Of a DNA stretch of 64,000 nt, positions 53,279 to 62,877 are shown piece after piece. This stretch comes from Acidobacteriota bacterium (lineage in GTDB: Bacteria; Acidobacteriota; Terriglobia; Acidiferrales; UBA7541). Every line of letters begins with the position of its first letter. The first letter of the stretch is position 1. The position numbers were made by a program, and so were the translations under genes. The stretch covers positions 1-64,000 of the forward strand of contig JABCZN010000012.1 in NCBI GenBank assembly GCA_013289665.1, given 5' to 3'. Below the pieces are notes generated by a model that saw only the letters and a list, made by a program, of their open reading frames with translations, had not been told where the DNA came from and did no database searches.

Positions 53279-56140
53279 TTGACTGCATCCATGACCGAAC
53301 CATTGGAATTGAAAAAGACTCTGAATTTGCCCAAAACCGAATTTGCGATGAAGGCCAGCCTGCCGCAGAACGAGCCGAAGCAGTTGGAGGCCTGGCAGAC
53401 GGCGAACCTGTATGAGCAGATTCTGGCGGCACGCGAGGGCAAGCCTTTGTTTGTGCTGCACGATGGGCCGCCATATCCGACAGGCACGATTCATCTGGGC
53501 ACGGGGCTGAATAAAATTTTGAAGGACATGATCGTCAAGTCCAAGAGCATGGCGGGACATCGCGCGCCATACGTGCCCGGATGGGATTGCCACGGGCTGC
53601 CGATCGAAACGCAGGTGGAAAAACAGTTGGGCGGGAAGGGCAAAGTTTCGCCACCGGAATTCCGGCAGATGTGCCGGGATTATGCGACGCGCTATGTGGA
53701 GCAGCATAAGAGGGACTTCAAGCGGCTGGGTGTTTTCGGGCGGTGGAACGATCCGTACTTGACGATGAGCCATTCCTATGAGGCCACCATCGCTGGCGCG
53801 TTTCTTGAATTCATGGAGAAAGGCTACGTCTACCGTGGGCGCAAACCGGTCTACTGGTGCATCCACGACAACACCGCGCTGGCCGAAGCGGAGGTGGAAT
53901 ATGAGGACCACACCAGCCCGTCCATCTGGGTGACGTTCAAGGTTTTGGCCGGCGGCGAGGGCCTGGCCGCGAAGATTGGCGCGGACGTTTCGGCGGTGAT
54001 CTGGACGACGACGCCGTGGACGATTCCGCACAACCGCGGGCTGGCGTTTCATCCGGACTACGAATACGTTGTGATCGCCACGGAAAAGGGAAAGCTTCTG
54101 CTCGCCGCGGATCGCGTGGCCGGATTCCAGGCGGATTGCGGGATCAGTGAGACCGAGGAGTTGGGGCGTTTCAAAGGCCGCGATTTCGAGGGAATCGAAT
54201 TTCAGCATCCGTTTTTGCCGATTCGGGTGCCGGGATTGCTGGCGGATTACGTCACGCTCGATCAGGGCAGCGGGATCGTGCACACGGCGCCGGGGCACGG
54301 CGCGGACGACTTCAATACCGGGCAGAAATACGGGCTGGAAATTTACGCGCCCCTCGATGACAAGGGCGTGTACACGGAGGGCTTGCCGGAATACAGAGGC
54401 AAGGACGTCTTCACGGCGAATCCCATCATTGTGAAGCTGCTGGCCGACCGTGGCGCGCTGCTGGGGCACCATCCCTACAAGCACAGCTATCCCCACTGCT
54501 GGCGTTGCCACAATCCGGTGATCTTTCGCGCCACCGAGCAGTGGTTCATCAAGATGGATCAGGCGGCGCACGGGGCGAAAAGGACGCTGCGGCAGGAGGC
54601 GCTCGAGGAAATTCACCGGGTGAAGTGGATTCCCGGCTGGGGGGAAGAGCGCATCTATGAAATGATCGAAAAGCGTCCGGACTGGTGCGTGTCGCGCCAG
54701 CGCTTCTGGGGCGTGCCGATCATCGTGTTTTTCTGCGACGGCTGCGGCAAGCAGTTGAACGATTTTACGGCGCTCGGCAACGTGGTGAAATGGTTTGAAA
54801 AGGAAGGCGCGGACGCCTGGTACAAGCACACGCCGGAGGAGTTGCTGCCCACAGGGACGAAGTGCTCGTGCGGCGCGGAAAAATGGCGCAAGGAAAACGA
54901 CATTCTGGACGTGTGGTTCGATTCCGGGTCGTCGCACCTGGCGGTCTTGAAGGGCAACGAGTGGCCGGCGGACGTTTATCTGGAAGGTCCCGACCAGTAT
55001 CGCGGGTGGTTTCACAGTTCTCTGCTGATCGCCACCGGAGTCCGGGACAAGGCGCCGTATCGCGGCGTGGTGACGCACGGGTGGACGCTCGATGAGCAGG
55101 GCCGCCCAATGTCGAAGTCGCTTGGCAACGTGGTGTTGCCTACAGAAATCTGCGACAAGTGGGGCGCCGATCTGTTGCGGCTGTGGGTTGGCTCGCAGGA
55201 GTATCAGGCGGATGTGAAGATGAGCGAGCGCGTGATGACGCAGCTCAGCGAAGCGTATCGCAAGATCCGTAACACGATTCGATTCGCCCTGGGGAATCTG
55301 AACGACTTTGATCCTTCGCGTCATGTCGTGGCTAACGAGCAGATGGAGGACCTGGACCGGTGGATGCTCGAGCGCACCGCGGACCTGGTGAAGAAATGCC
55401 GCGAGTGGTACACAGCGTACGAGTTTCATCGCGTCTACCACGCGATTCACGATTTCTGCGTGGTCGATTTGAGCGCGTTTTACTACGACGTATTGAAGGA
55501 TCGGCTGTACACGAAGGCGGCAAAGAACAAGTCGCGGCGCTCAGGGCAGACGGCCGTTTGGAAAATCACCAGCGCACTGGTACGCCTGCTTACTCCGACC
55601 TTGGTGTTCACCTCGGAGGAGGTCTGGAGATTCCTGCCGCATACGGCAGGAGAAGCCGGAAGCGTGCACATCGCGCTCTTTCCGGAAGAGGCGGAGCTGC
55701 GTACCGGGCTTCTGCCGGAAAAGGCCAACACCTGGGAATTGCTGGCGAAAGTGCGCGGAGAGGTGCTGAAGGCGCTCGAAGTTGCGCGCAATGAAAAGAA
55801 GCTCATCAACTCCGGGCTGGAGGCAAAGGTGGTGTTGAACGCGGACCTGGAGATGAAGGCGAAGCTGAAGCAGTATCTGCCGCAGTTGCCGGGCCTGTTC
55901 ATTGTTTCGCAGGTGGAACTTCTGAGCGCCGGCTCGGGCGAGTTTCGTTCCGAAGCTGTGCCGGGACTTGAAGTGAGCGTGCTGCGGGCGGACGGAAAGA
56001 AATGCGACCGGTGCTGGAATTATTCCGTACACGTTGGGGAGAATTCGCGTTACCCGACGGTTTGCGAGCGGTGCAGCCAGGCTATCGCCGAAATCGAGGC
56101 AGGAGGTCCTGAAGCGGATGCCGTTACCTCATCGCGGTAG
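53279..56140 (+). CDS. ileS: Isoleucine--tRNA ligase
   Basis: 953 residues. TTG 53279 has gaaggg seven bases upstream; ATG 53291 is an alternative. Class I signatures are DGPPYPTGTIHLGTGLNKIL (HIGH-type motif, here HLGT), the editing domain around VSAVIWTTTPWTIPHNRGLA, WCVSRQRFWGVPIIVFF, and GRPMSKSLGNVVLP (KMSKS type). A C-terminal zinc finger reads KKCDRCWNYSVHVGENSRYP then TVCERCSQAI. It charges tRNA-Ile in the cytoplasm. It heads the ileS-lspA-rluD row. The leader has no convincing T-box. Confidence 0.97.
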   Translation: MTASMTEPLELKKTLNLPKTEFAMKASLPQNEPKQLEAWQTANLYEQILAAREGKPLFVLHDGPPYPTGTIHLGTGLNKILKDMIVKSKSMAGHRAPYVPGWDCHGLPIETQVEKQLGGKGKVSPPEFRQMCRDYATRYVEQHKRDFKRLGVFGRWNDPYLTMSHSYEATIAGAFLEFMEKGYVYRGRKPVYWCIHDNTALAEAEVEYEDHTSPSIWVTFKVLAGGEGLAAKIGADVSAVIWTTTPWTIPHNRGLAFHPDYEYVVIATEKGKLLLAADRVAGFQADCGISETEELGRFKGRDFEGIEFQHPFLPIRVPGLLADYVTLDQGSGIVHTAPGHGADDFNTGQKYGLEIYAPLDDKGVYTEGLPEYRGKDVFTANPIIVKLLADRGALLGHHPYKHSYPHCWRCHNPVIFRATEQWFIKMDQAAHGAKRTLRQEALEEIHRVKWIPGWGEERIYEMIEKRPDWCVSRQRFWGVPIIVFFCDGCGKQLNDFTALGNVVKWFEKEGADAWYKHTPEELLPTGTKCSCGAEKWRKENDILDVWFDSGSSHLAVLKGNEWPADVYLEGPDQYRGWFHSSLLIATGVRDKAPYRGVVTHGWTLDEQGRPMSKSLGNVVLPTEICDKWGADLLRLWVGSQEYQADVKMSERVMTQLSEAYRKIRNTIRFALGNLNDFDPSRHVVANEQMEDLDRWMLERTADLVKKCREWYTAYEFHRVYHAIHDFCVVDLSAFYYDVLKDRLYTKAAKNKSRRSGQTAVWKITSALVRLLTPTLVFTSEEVWRFLPHTAGEAGSVHIALFPEEAELRTGLLPEKANTWELLAKVRGEVLKALEVARNEKKLINSGLEAKVVLNADLEMKAKLKQYLPQLPGLFIVSQVELLSAGSGEFRSEAVPGLEVSVLRADGKKCDRCWNYSVHVGENSRYPTVCERCSQAIAEIEAGGPEADAVTSSR

Positions 56141-56164
56141 GCGATATTCCGCTTCCCCGAGTTC

Positions 56165-56677
56165 ATGATCATTCCTGGGCGTATCCGCTGGCTTTGGCTG
56201 ACGCTGATTGTGGTGCTGCTGGACCGGGCGACGAAGGCGTGGATTGAGTCGCGCCCGCTGACTTATTTCCCGCACGTGGTGATTCCCAACTCGTTCAGCA
56301 TTATCCTTTCGCGGAATTCGGGGATCGCATTCAGCTTTTTTTCGAACAACTCTGGGATGCTGACGCGGGTGATTCTGATCGCCGGCTCGGTGCTGATCAT
56401 CGGGTTGATCGCCTGGCTGCTGGTGTCGGGCCGCGACGCGAGCGCCGTCAATGCGTCGGGCTTGGCGCTGCTGCTTGGCGGGGCGGCGGGGAACCTTACG
56501 GATCGGATCGTGCACGGAGCGGTTACGGATTTTCTGGAAGTGTGGGTGCGGTTTCTGCCGTTCTCCTTGTTTAATCCGTGGCCGACATTCAACGTTGCTG
56601 ACGCGGGCGTGACCATTGGTGCGCTGCTGCTGCTCTACGATGCGATTTTCCACCCGCGGAAGACGAACCAGGGCTAG
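56165..56677 (+). CDS. lspA: Lipoprotein signal peptidase (signal peptidase II)
   Basis: 170 residues with four helices. The aspartic catalytic residues are in the family's two boxes, LLLGGAAGNLTDRIVHGAVT and WPTFNVADAGVTIGALLL. SRNSGIAFSFFSN is the third conserved block. It cuts prolipoproteins before the lipid-modified Cys in the inner membrane. It starts 24 bases after ileS, the common ileS-lspA pairing. Confidence 0.95.
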   Translation: MIIPGRIRWLWLTLIVVLLDRATKAWIESRPLTYFPHVVIPNSFSIILSRNSGIAFSFFSNNSGMLTRVILIAGSVLIIGLIAWLLVSGRDASAVNASGLALLLGGAAGNLTDRIVHGAVTDFLEVWVRFLPFSLFNPWPTFNVADAGVTIGALLLLYDAIFHPRKTNQG

Positions 56678-56744
56678 CCGTCCGGACTGTTTCGAGTTGT
56701 TTCTACGACGGTTTATCGCCATTGGGTTGTACACTCTTCGCTTG

Positions 56745-57746
56745 ATGAGGACGTCCACATTGAAATTTGTAGTTTCACCGGAGGAAGCCGGGCTTCGGCT
56801 GGATCGCTTTGTTTCTTCGCACAGTGCGGAACTTTCACGGACGCGGGTGCAGGAATTGATCGAAGCGGGGCTGGTGGTGCTGAATGGAAAGCCCGCGAAA
56901 GATTCGCAGAAGGTGCGGGCTGATGACGTTGTGGAGGTGACGCCCACGCAGCGGCCGGCGATGAAGGCCGAGCCCGAGCAGATCCCGCTCGATATTCTCT
57001 ATGAGGATGACGATCTGATCGCGGTGAATAAAGCGGCGGGGATGACAGTGCACGCCGGCGCGGGGAATACGCGCGGGACGCTGGTGAACGCCCTGCTGGG
57101 GCGCGGGCAAACGCTCTCAGAGGGCGGCGATCCGCTTCGGCCGGGCATTGTGCACCGCATTGACAAAGAAACGTCGGGAATCCTCCTCGTCGCCAAAAAC
57201 GATTTCGCGCACTCGAGGCTTGCTGACGACTTCCGCGAGCGCACGATTCAAAAAACGTACCTGGCCCTGGTGCATGGCATTCTTGCTGAAGAGCGCGGGC
57301 GGATTGAGCTGCCCATCGCGCGCGATCCAGTTCGCCGGAATCGCATGACGGCGAAGCGCACTGCGTCGCTTCCCAATGCGCGAGCGGCGCGCACGGACTG
57401 GCGTGCGCTCGTACGGATTGATTCGACCACGCTGGTCGAAGTCCTGCTGCACACCGGGCGCACGCACCAGATCCGGGTGCATTTTTCGGCGCTCCGGCAT
57501 CCCGTTGTGGGCGACACGCTTTATGGCGCTTCCGGCCAATTCGAGGTGGGCAACGTTACCCTGCCGGCGCTCGGGCGGAATTTCCTGCATGCGGCGAAGC
57601 TTGGATTCCGACAACCGCGCACAGGCCAGACGATCCTACTGACGGCCCCCTTGCCTCCCGAGCTGCGCGGTTATCTGGGGAAACTGGCGGCCGCCGCGGA
57701 CGCGTCGCCGGCGCCGATTGACGCTGCACTGAAAGGGTTCCTATAA
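56745..57746 (+). CDS. rluD: RluA-family 23S rRNA pseudouridine synthase
   Basis: I choose ATG 56745 (MRTSTLKFVVSPEEAGLRLD), giving 333 residues; the frame upstream to 56616 is the shadow of lspA. An S4 RNA-binding domain (LDRFVSSHSAELSRTRVQEL) precedes the synthase domain: DLIAVNKAAGMTVHAGAGNT, GIVHRIDKETSGILLVAKND with the catalytic Asp, IQKTYLALVHGILAEERGRI, EVLLHTGRTHQIRVHFSALR and HPVVGDTLYG. The RluC/RluD branch modifies 23S rRNA uridines. Target positions cannot be told apart from sequence, so rluD is the likely but not certain name. Confidence 0.92.
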   Translation: MRTSTLKFVVSPEEAGLRLDRFVSSHSAELSRTRVQELIEAGLVVLNGKPAKDSQKVRADDVVEVTPTQRPAMKAEPEQIPLDILYEDDDLIAVNKAAGMTVHAGAGNTRGTLVNALLGRGQTLSEGGDPLRPGIVHRIDKETSGILLVAKNDFAHSRLADDFRERTIQKTYLALVHGILAEERGRIELPIARDPVRRNRMTAKRTASLPNARAARTDWRALVRIDSTTLVEVLLHTGRTHQIRVHFSALRHPVVGDTLYGASGQFEVGNVTLPALGRNFLHAAKLGFRQPRTGQTILLTAPLPPELRGYLGKLAAAADASPAPIDAALKGFL

Positions 57747-57755
57747 TCGTTGAAC

Positions 57756-58814
57756 ATGCGACTCCGCGTCTTCGGGTTTCTTCAGGCAATAGCAGTCTTC
57801 GGCAGCGCTTCCCTATGGGCTCAGCAGGCGAATCCACCCGCCTCGCCTGCTCCGGCATCCCAAGAGCCGGTTCAGAAAAGCCAGACCGTCATTCCCGTGC
57901 AGGTCAACCTGGTGGACGTGCTCTTTACGGTGCTCGATCGCCGCAACAAACTCGTTCCATCACTTGAGAAGCAGGACTTCAAAGTTCTGGACGACAACGT
58001 TTCCCAGGACATCCGGTATTTCAGCCGGCAGTCTGATCTCCCCTTGCGCATCGGCATGTTGCTCGATACCTCCAACAGCATCCGGGATCGCATCAAGTTC
58101 GAGCAGGATGCCGCGAATAATTTTCTGTTCAGCGTTTTGCGCCGCGGCAAGGATGAGGCGTTCGTGATGACTTTCGACGACGAGCCGCAGGTTGTCCAGG
58201 CCTTCACGCCGGACACCGGCAAGTTGCGCGACCAGATCCTGCGCACCCGGGCGGGGGGCGGCACTGCCGTTTACGACGCTATTTATCAGGCCTGCGTGCA
58301 GGAGCTCAGCCACCCGCCGCGTCCACCGGGGGACCAGCCGGATGTGGTTCGCCGGGTGATGATCCTGATCAGCGACGGCGAGGACAACCTTTCGACGCAC
58401 ACGCGTTCGGAAGCCATCGAGATGGCGCAACGGAGCAGCGTGGTGATCTACACGATCAGCACCAGCACGCAGTGGGTGACGCTCGACGATCCGGGCAAGG
58501 AACGAACCGGAAACCGCAAATACCACCTGACCGACGGGGACAAGATTCTGCAGGCGCTGGCGGAAGAAACCGGAGGCCGTGCTTTCTATCCGTATCACGT
58601 GGACGATCTGGACCAGTCGTTTCAGGATATCGGCGACGAACTGCGCAACCAGTATTCCATCGCCTACAACGCTTCGACGCATTCCCTCGACGGCCGGTAT
58701 CACAAGATCAGGATTGAAGTGCCGGAGCATAAGGGATACCAGGTGCGGGCGCGCAAGGGATATTTTGCGCGGACCAACGTCGAAGCGGCGAAACCGGCGG
58801 GATCGGTGAAGTAG
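57756..58814 (+). CDS. Exported VWA-domain protein (acidobacterial VWFA-related type)
   Basis: 352 residues from ATG 57756 (TTG 57750 possible). Signal peptide MRLRVFGFLQAIAVFGSASL. A short Pro/Ala-rich stretch precedes VIPVQVNLVDVLFTVLDRRN, then LVPSLEKQDFKVLDDNVSQD, the entry typical of the family. The VWA fold has an intact MIDAS (IGMLLDTSNSIRDR; later RVMILISDGEDNLSTHTRSE) and the ending IRIEVPEHKGYQVRARKGYF. MIDAS sites bind a divalent metal and a ligand Asp/Glu. The ligand is unknown. It starts right after rluD on the same strand, which looks like simple adjacency. Confidence 0.85.
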   Translation: MRLRVFGFLQAIAVFGSASLWAQQANPPASPAPASQEPVQKSQTVIPVQVNLVDVLFTVLDRRNKLVPSLEKQDFKVLDDNVSQDIRYFSRQSDLPLRIGMLLDTSNSIRDRIKFEQDAANNFLFSVLRRGKDEAFVMTFDDEPQVVQAFTPDTGKLRDQILRTRAGGGTAVYDAIYQACVQELSHPPRPPGDQPDVVRRVMILISDGEDNLSTHTRSEAIEMAQRSSVVIYTISTSTQWVTLDDPGKERTGNRKYHLTDGDKILQALAEETGGRAFYPYHVDDLDQSFQDIGDELRNQYSIAYNASTHSLDGRYHKIRIEVPEHKGYQVRARKGYFARTNVEAAKPAGSVK

Positions 58815-58868
58815 GGGGAGCAAGCAAGGCGACCTGCCCGCCGCGCCCGGCACAAGCAGAGATGGGGA

Positions 58869-61598
58869 TTACTTGCTGGTGTCTTTCAGGAGCACGACGT
58901 CGGCTTCTTTCTCTCCGCGCTCAATTGCCAGTTGCGAGCCATCCGGCGAAAACAGAAATCGTATGATCTTTTCCTTGGTGAAATGCGTAAGCCGCTTGTT
59001 CAGGGAGCCATCGAGCGGCTGGCTCCAAAGATTATCAACGCCTTTTTCCCTCACAACGTAGACCACTGCTTTGCCGTCTGGCGCGAAGGCCAGCCCGCCG
59101 GGAAGCGCGCGCTGATCAATGTCGTGATAGACCATATGATGGGCTTCCGTTGAATCCATCCGCAGCATTAATCTGTGATCGAGTTCGCGGACTTCGAGCG
59201 ACGCCACATTTTTCCCGTCGGGTGCGAGGGCGTAAAAGCCCATCGAAAAATTTATGACGGTTTCGGGCGAGCCGCCGTCGAGCGAGACGCGTTTCAGGTA
59301 GCCATTGTCGTTGCTATCCACGTAATAGACCCAGGGGCCGCCTTTTGCGCAGGAGGGCGCCTGTTCGCTGAAGCCGGGGGTTAACTGGCGCTGATCGCTG
59401 CCATCGAGATTGGCGCGCCACAGATTCGCGGAAGAAGCGGTAGTGCGGGCCAGTTGGCGGAAAACGAGATAGCGTCCGTCGCCGCAAACGGCAACTTGAT
59501 CGGGAATGTGTTTGCTGTCTGAGAGGACGATTTTTTCACCCCCGGCGGGAGCTACGATTTTGATGTCGCCGGACTGGGGCAGAACCAGTTTGCCGTCTCC
59601 TGTCCAGTCCCACCGCCAGACGGGCAATTGGGAATTCAGCGGCACCGCAGCCAGCTTGTCGGGTTCCCCCGCGGGCGCCACGCCAAGTTCAAAGCGCATG
59701 CGGCTTTGGATGGCGGCGAGCGTTTTGCCGTCCTTCGAAATGGTCTGCGCACCGTAGTTGTTGGTGTCGGCGGTCATGGCGTGGAACTCCCCGGAAGGGG
59801 ACGGGAGAAATCCCAATTGGATCTGCCGGTGGCCGCTGTCCAGTTGAGAACCATTGACGATGAGGCCGGAGCCGTCGGGAAGCCAGGTGGGCACGTAATA
59901 AATGTGCTCGGAACTGTCCGCGAGGACCTGCTCGTTTCCAGTGCTCGCGTCTACCGCGGAGAAGCCGCCGATGGCGTCCCTGGAAGGCTGCACGATCGGG
60001 ATCAGAATCGTTTTGCCGTCAGGAGACCACGCGGGGACGTAGCTGTCGCTTTTCAGGAGGCGCCCCGTGAAAATGGGCCGCTCGATGGCGCCGTCGCTCT
60101 TGGCAAGGAGCATGTCCCACTTCGGCGAATCGTGCAGCTGGCGAAGAAAGGCGAAGTGGGATCCGTCAGGCGAAAAGGTGATGGGGCTGTCGACATCGCG
60201 GATCAAGACCTTCGGCTCGCCGCCGAGGACCGACGCGCGATAGAGGACCGAAATACTTTCTTCGGCTTCTTCACGCCTGACGAAATAGATGTAATTACCG
60301 TCGGGAGAGAAAGTCAGGCCCTCGTAAAGAGTCGCTGCGGGTTCGACCACCTCTTTATTGGTTTCGGTCGGAATATGGTGCAGCCACAGGGATTGCAAAC
60401 CATTTTCTTCCAGGGCTTCGAGCAGGTATTTCCCGTCGGGAGAGATTGCAGCCTGCGAGATGTGTCCGTTGTTCGAGACATTTTCGATGGTGAATTTTTC
60501 AAAGGGGAGATGTTTGCCCTTCTCTAGGAAGGTGTAGGCGCCGTAGGCGGCGGCCGCGGCGAGCACCACGACGAGGGCCAGAATCACGCCGGTGCCCAGC
60601 TTGTTCTGGTTGGCCGCTTCGACCAGGACTGTGCTGCTGGTCGGCTTGTGGATTGATCCGGAGGATTTTGCGGCAGCCTGGGCTGCGCTGAGACTCGTGC
60701 GGCTCGCCGCGACGCTTGGGTCGGAAGAGGGACGGCCTGGCTCGAGTTCGCGCAACAGGCGCTTCAAGTCCGCTCGCAATTCGGCGGCCACCTGGTAGCG
60801 CATTTCGCGATCTTTCTCCAGGAGCTTGTTGATGATCCGTTCGAGTTCCGCCGGGATGTCGCTGTTGAAGTGCACGGGGGAGACGGGCGCCGAGTGGAGG
60901 ATGTTGGCGAAGATGACCGCGCTCGTGGAACCCTGGAACGGGTGGCGGCCGGTGACCATGCCGTACATCACCGAGCCAAGGGAGAAAAGATCAGTTCGGG
61001 CGTCGAGCGGCTCGCCGCGGGCCTGCTCCGGCGACATGTAAACCACGGTGCCGACGGTCGTTCCGACGCTGGTCTGGAATACGGTTTCTGAATCCGCGAG
61101 CGTGTCGCCGGAGGGGCCGCCCTCCACTTCCATCAGCTTGGCGAGGCCGAAATCGAGAATCTTGGTGGCGCCGCGGCTGGTGAGGAAAATGTTGCCGGGC
61201 TTGATGTCGCGGTGGACGATGCCCTTTTTGTGGGCGGCGTCGAGAGCGTCGGCGATCTCGACGCAGACTTCGACGCAATGGGAGATGGGCATGGTTCCGC
61301 GGGCCAGAACCTTGTCGAGGGATTCGCCTTCAAGCAGTTCCATGGCGATGAAGGTGCGGCCGTCGCACTCTTCGATGGCATGAACGGTGCAGATGCTGGG
61401 GTGGTTCAGCGCCGAAGCTGAACGCGCTTCGCGGAGAAAGCGCTCCATTGCGCCTGGGTCGTGCCCGGCGCTTTCTTTCAGGAATTTCAGGGCGACACGC
61501 CGCCCGAGCTTGGTGTCTTCGGCTTCGTAGACCAATCCCATGCCGCCCGCGCCCAGTTGGCGGATGATACGATAGTGGGCGATTTTGTCCTGGTTCAT
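58869..61598 (-). CDS. Membrane Ser/Thr protein kinase with WD40-like (PD40) periplasmic propeller
   Basis: 909 residues from ATG 61598 (ATG 61631 also possible). The cytoplasmic N-terminus is a Hanks-type kinase: RIIRQLGAGGMGLVYEAEDT (P-loop), VALKFLKES with the ATP Lys, GIVHRDIKPGNIFLTSRG, KILDFGLAKLMEVEGG and GTVVYMSPEQARGEPLDART. A linker, one helix (ILALVVVLAAAAAYGAYTFL) and then a propeller of PD40 blades (ISPDGKYLLEALEENGLQSL, FSPDGNYIYFVRREEAEESI, WSPDGKTILIPIVQPSRDA, FSPDGSQLAIERGE) follow outside. It probably senses an extracytoplasmic signal and phosphorylates cytoplasmic proteins. It sits between VWA-protein genes. Confidence 0.93.
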   Translation of the reverse strand: MNQDKIAHYRIIRQLGAGGMGLVYEAEDTKLGRRVALKFLKESAGHDPGAMERFLREARSASALNHPSICTVHAIEECDGRTFIAMELLEGESLDKVLARGTMPISHCVEVCVEIADALDAAHKKGIVHRDIKPGNIFLTSRGATKILDFGLAKLMEVEGGPSGDTLADSETVFQTSVGTTVGTVVYMSPEQARGEPLDARTDLFSLGSVMYGMVTGRHPFQGSTSAVIFANILHSAPVSPVHFNSDIPAELERIINKLLEKDREMRYQVAAELRADLKRLLRELEPGRPSSDPSVAASRTSLSAAQAAAKSSGSIHKPTSSTVLVEAANQNKLGTGVILALVVVLAAAAAYGAYTFLEKGKHLPFEKFTIENVSNNGHISQAAISPDGKYLLEALEENGLQSLWLHHIPTETNKEVVEPAATLYEGLTFSPDGNYIYFVRREEAEESISVLYRASVLGGEPKVLIRDVDSPITFSPDGSHFAFLRQLHDSPKWDMLLAKSDGAIERPIFTGRLLKSDSYVPAWSPDGKTILIPIVQPSRDAIGGFSAVDASTGNEQVLADSSEHIYYVPTWLPDGSGLIVNGSQLDSGHRQIQLGFLPSPSGEFHAMTADTNNYGAQTISKDGKTLAAIQSRMRFELGVAPAGEPDKLAAVPLNSQLPVWRWDWTGDGKLVLPQSGDIKIVAPAGGEKIVLSDSKHIPDQVAVCGDGRYLVFRQLARTTASSANLWRANLDGSDQRQLTPGFSEQAPSCAKGGPWVYYVDSNDNGYLKRVSLDGGSPETVINFSMGFYALAPDGKNVASLEVRELDHRLMLRMDSTEAHHMVYHDIDQRALPGGLAFAPDGKAVVYVVREKGVDNLWSQPLDGSLNKRLTHFTKEKIIRFLFSPDGSQLAIERGEKEADVVLLKDTSK

Positions 61599-61690
61599 TT
61601 GTGACAGTTGACGGCGTTTCCCGACCGCCATGTGATGTTAGCCAAGCAGTTGCCTGCGGTCAATCGCTTGATAGAGAAGCGATTTGCAGA

Positions 61691-62680
61691 CTAGCCTTTG
61701 GGGGCGTAGTAGCCTTTGCGGGCGAGGACTTTCAGGTCGTGATTGTCCACTTCCAGTTTGATTTTGCGGAACTTGCCGTCCCTGGCGTTGTTGGTGGGGT
61801 AGTAGCCGAGGGTGTACTGGCTGCGGAGTTCCTCCGAGATCTGGTCGAAGGCTTCCTCCAGTCTTTTGTCGGAGGTGACCGAAATCACCCGTCCGCCGGT
61901 ATCATCGGCAATTTTGTGAGCAACGCCGGTGTTGCCGCCATAGCGCGGGTCAATCACCAGCAAAATATGGATCACCGTATCGGTGCGCTGCGCTGCCTCG
62001 ATGGCCTCTTCCAATTTTACCTTGCTCCCCGTGTCGTCGGCGTCGGTCACGATGATGATCGCTTTCCGGCCTGCTTCCCCGTTTAGTTTTTCCGAACACG
62101 CCAGGTAAATCGCGTCATAGAGAGCTGTCCCGGTAATTTGTCGTGAACCGATCGGCCCCGGATTGTTGCCAATGCTTCCGGCGCTCGCCGAACCGATCCT
62201 GGCCTTATTAATGGCTCGCTGCAAGATAGTCTTGTCGTCAGTGAAATCGGACAGGAGATCCACGTCCACGTCGAACGACATCACCATTGCCTCGTCGCCC
62301 TTGCGCATCACGCGGCGGAAGAATCGGCCGCCGGCGTCCTGAATCGCGGCCAGATTGCCACTTTCACTGACCGAGGTATCGAGAAGCAATCCCATGGTGA
62401 TCGGAAGCGTCAAGTCGTTCGAGAAGAACGCGACTTTCTCTTCGTGGCCGTCCTCGAAAACTTTGAAATTGTCCTGTTTCAAGTCGGTGATCACGCGCTT
62501 GTTTTTGTCGCGCACCGTTGCGAACAGGTTGACCAGGCTGACCTCCGTCTTGATGGTCGGAGGGTTCTGGGACTGTCCCTGTGGCACGGCGGGGGTCGCC
62601 AGAGTCAATAAAACACTGCAGGCCATGGCTTGGACGGCCAGCCTGTTCCAAACTCGTATCTTCGCACTCACGGATTTCAC
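61691..62680 (-). CDS. Exported VWA-domain protein (acidobacterial VWFA-related type)
   Basis: 329 residues with a leader (VWNRLAVQAMACSVLLTLAT). It opens with the family entry TIKTEVSLVNLFATVRDKNK, then VITDLKQDNFKVFEDGHEEK, and carries an intact MIDAS (LPITMGLLLDTSVSESGNLA; KAIIIVTDADDTGSKVKLEE). It ends LEVDNHDLKVLARKGYYAPK. Its closest local relatives are the genes at 57756 and 62878. It lies upstream of the kinase on the same strand with 59 bases between, so a common transcript is possible. Function unknown. Confidence 0.85.
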   Translation of the reverse strand: MKSVSAKIRVWNRLAVQAMACSVLLTLATPAVPQGQSQNPPTIKTEVSLVNLFATVRDKNKRVITDLKQDNFKVFEDGHEEKVAFFSNDLTLPITMGLLLDTSVSESGNLAAIQDAGGRFFRRVMRKGDEAMVMSFDVDVDLLSDFTDDKTILQRAINKARIGSASAGSIGNNPGPIGSRQITGTALYDAIYLACSEKLNGEAGRKAIIIVTDADDTGSKVKLEEAIEAAQRTDTVIHILLVIDPRYGGNTGVAHKIADDTGGRVISVTSDKRLEEAFDQISEELRSQYTLGYYPTNNARDGKFRKIKLEVDNHDLKVLARKGYYAPKG

Positions 62681-62877
62681 TGTTTCCCGGTATCCTTAAT
62701 TGAGGTCTTGGTACGGCGAGGGGTTGCTGATTCTCATCTGGCCCTGTGCCCCCACGCCTGGGGTAGCGCCCACTGTTACGATGCAACCAACTAGCCTGCG
62801 GGATGCGTCGAATGCTCGGCAGCACCTGAGAACACAATAAAGATCCGACTAACCTTGGAAAGTTTGGCCCGAACAAC
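62681..62877. promoter_or_regulatory. Divergent promoter region of two VWA genes
   Basis: 197 bases between the divergent starts of the VWA genes at 62680 (minus) and 62878 (plus). It holds no convincing coding frame. Promoters for both must be here; no operator is recognised. Confidence 0.35.

Noticed and set aside
53075..55450. 791-codon open frame on the minus strand
   Set aside because: It lies opposite ileS. High GC at third positions opens long antisense frames; the product is His/Arg/Leu-rich with no domain.
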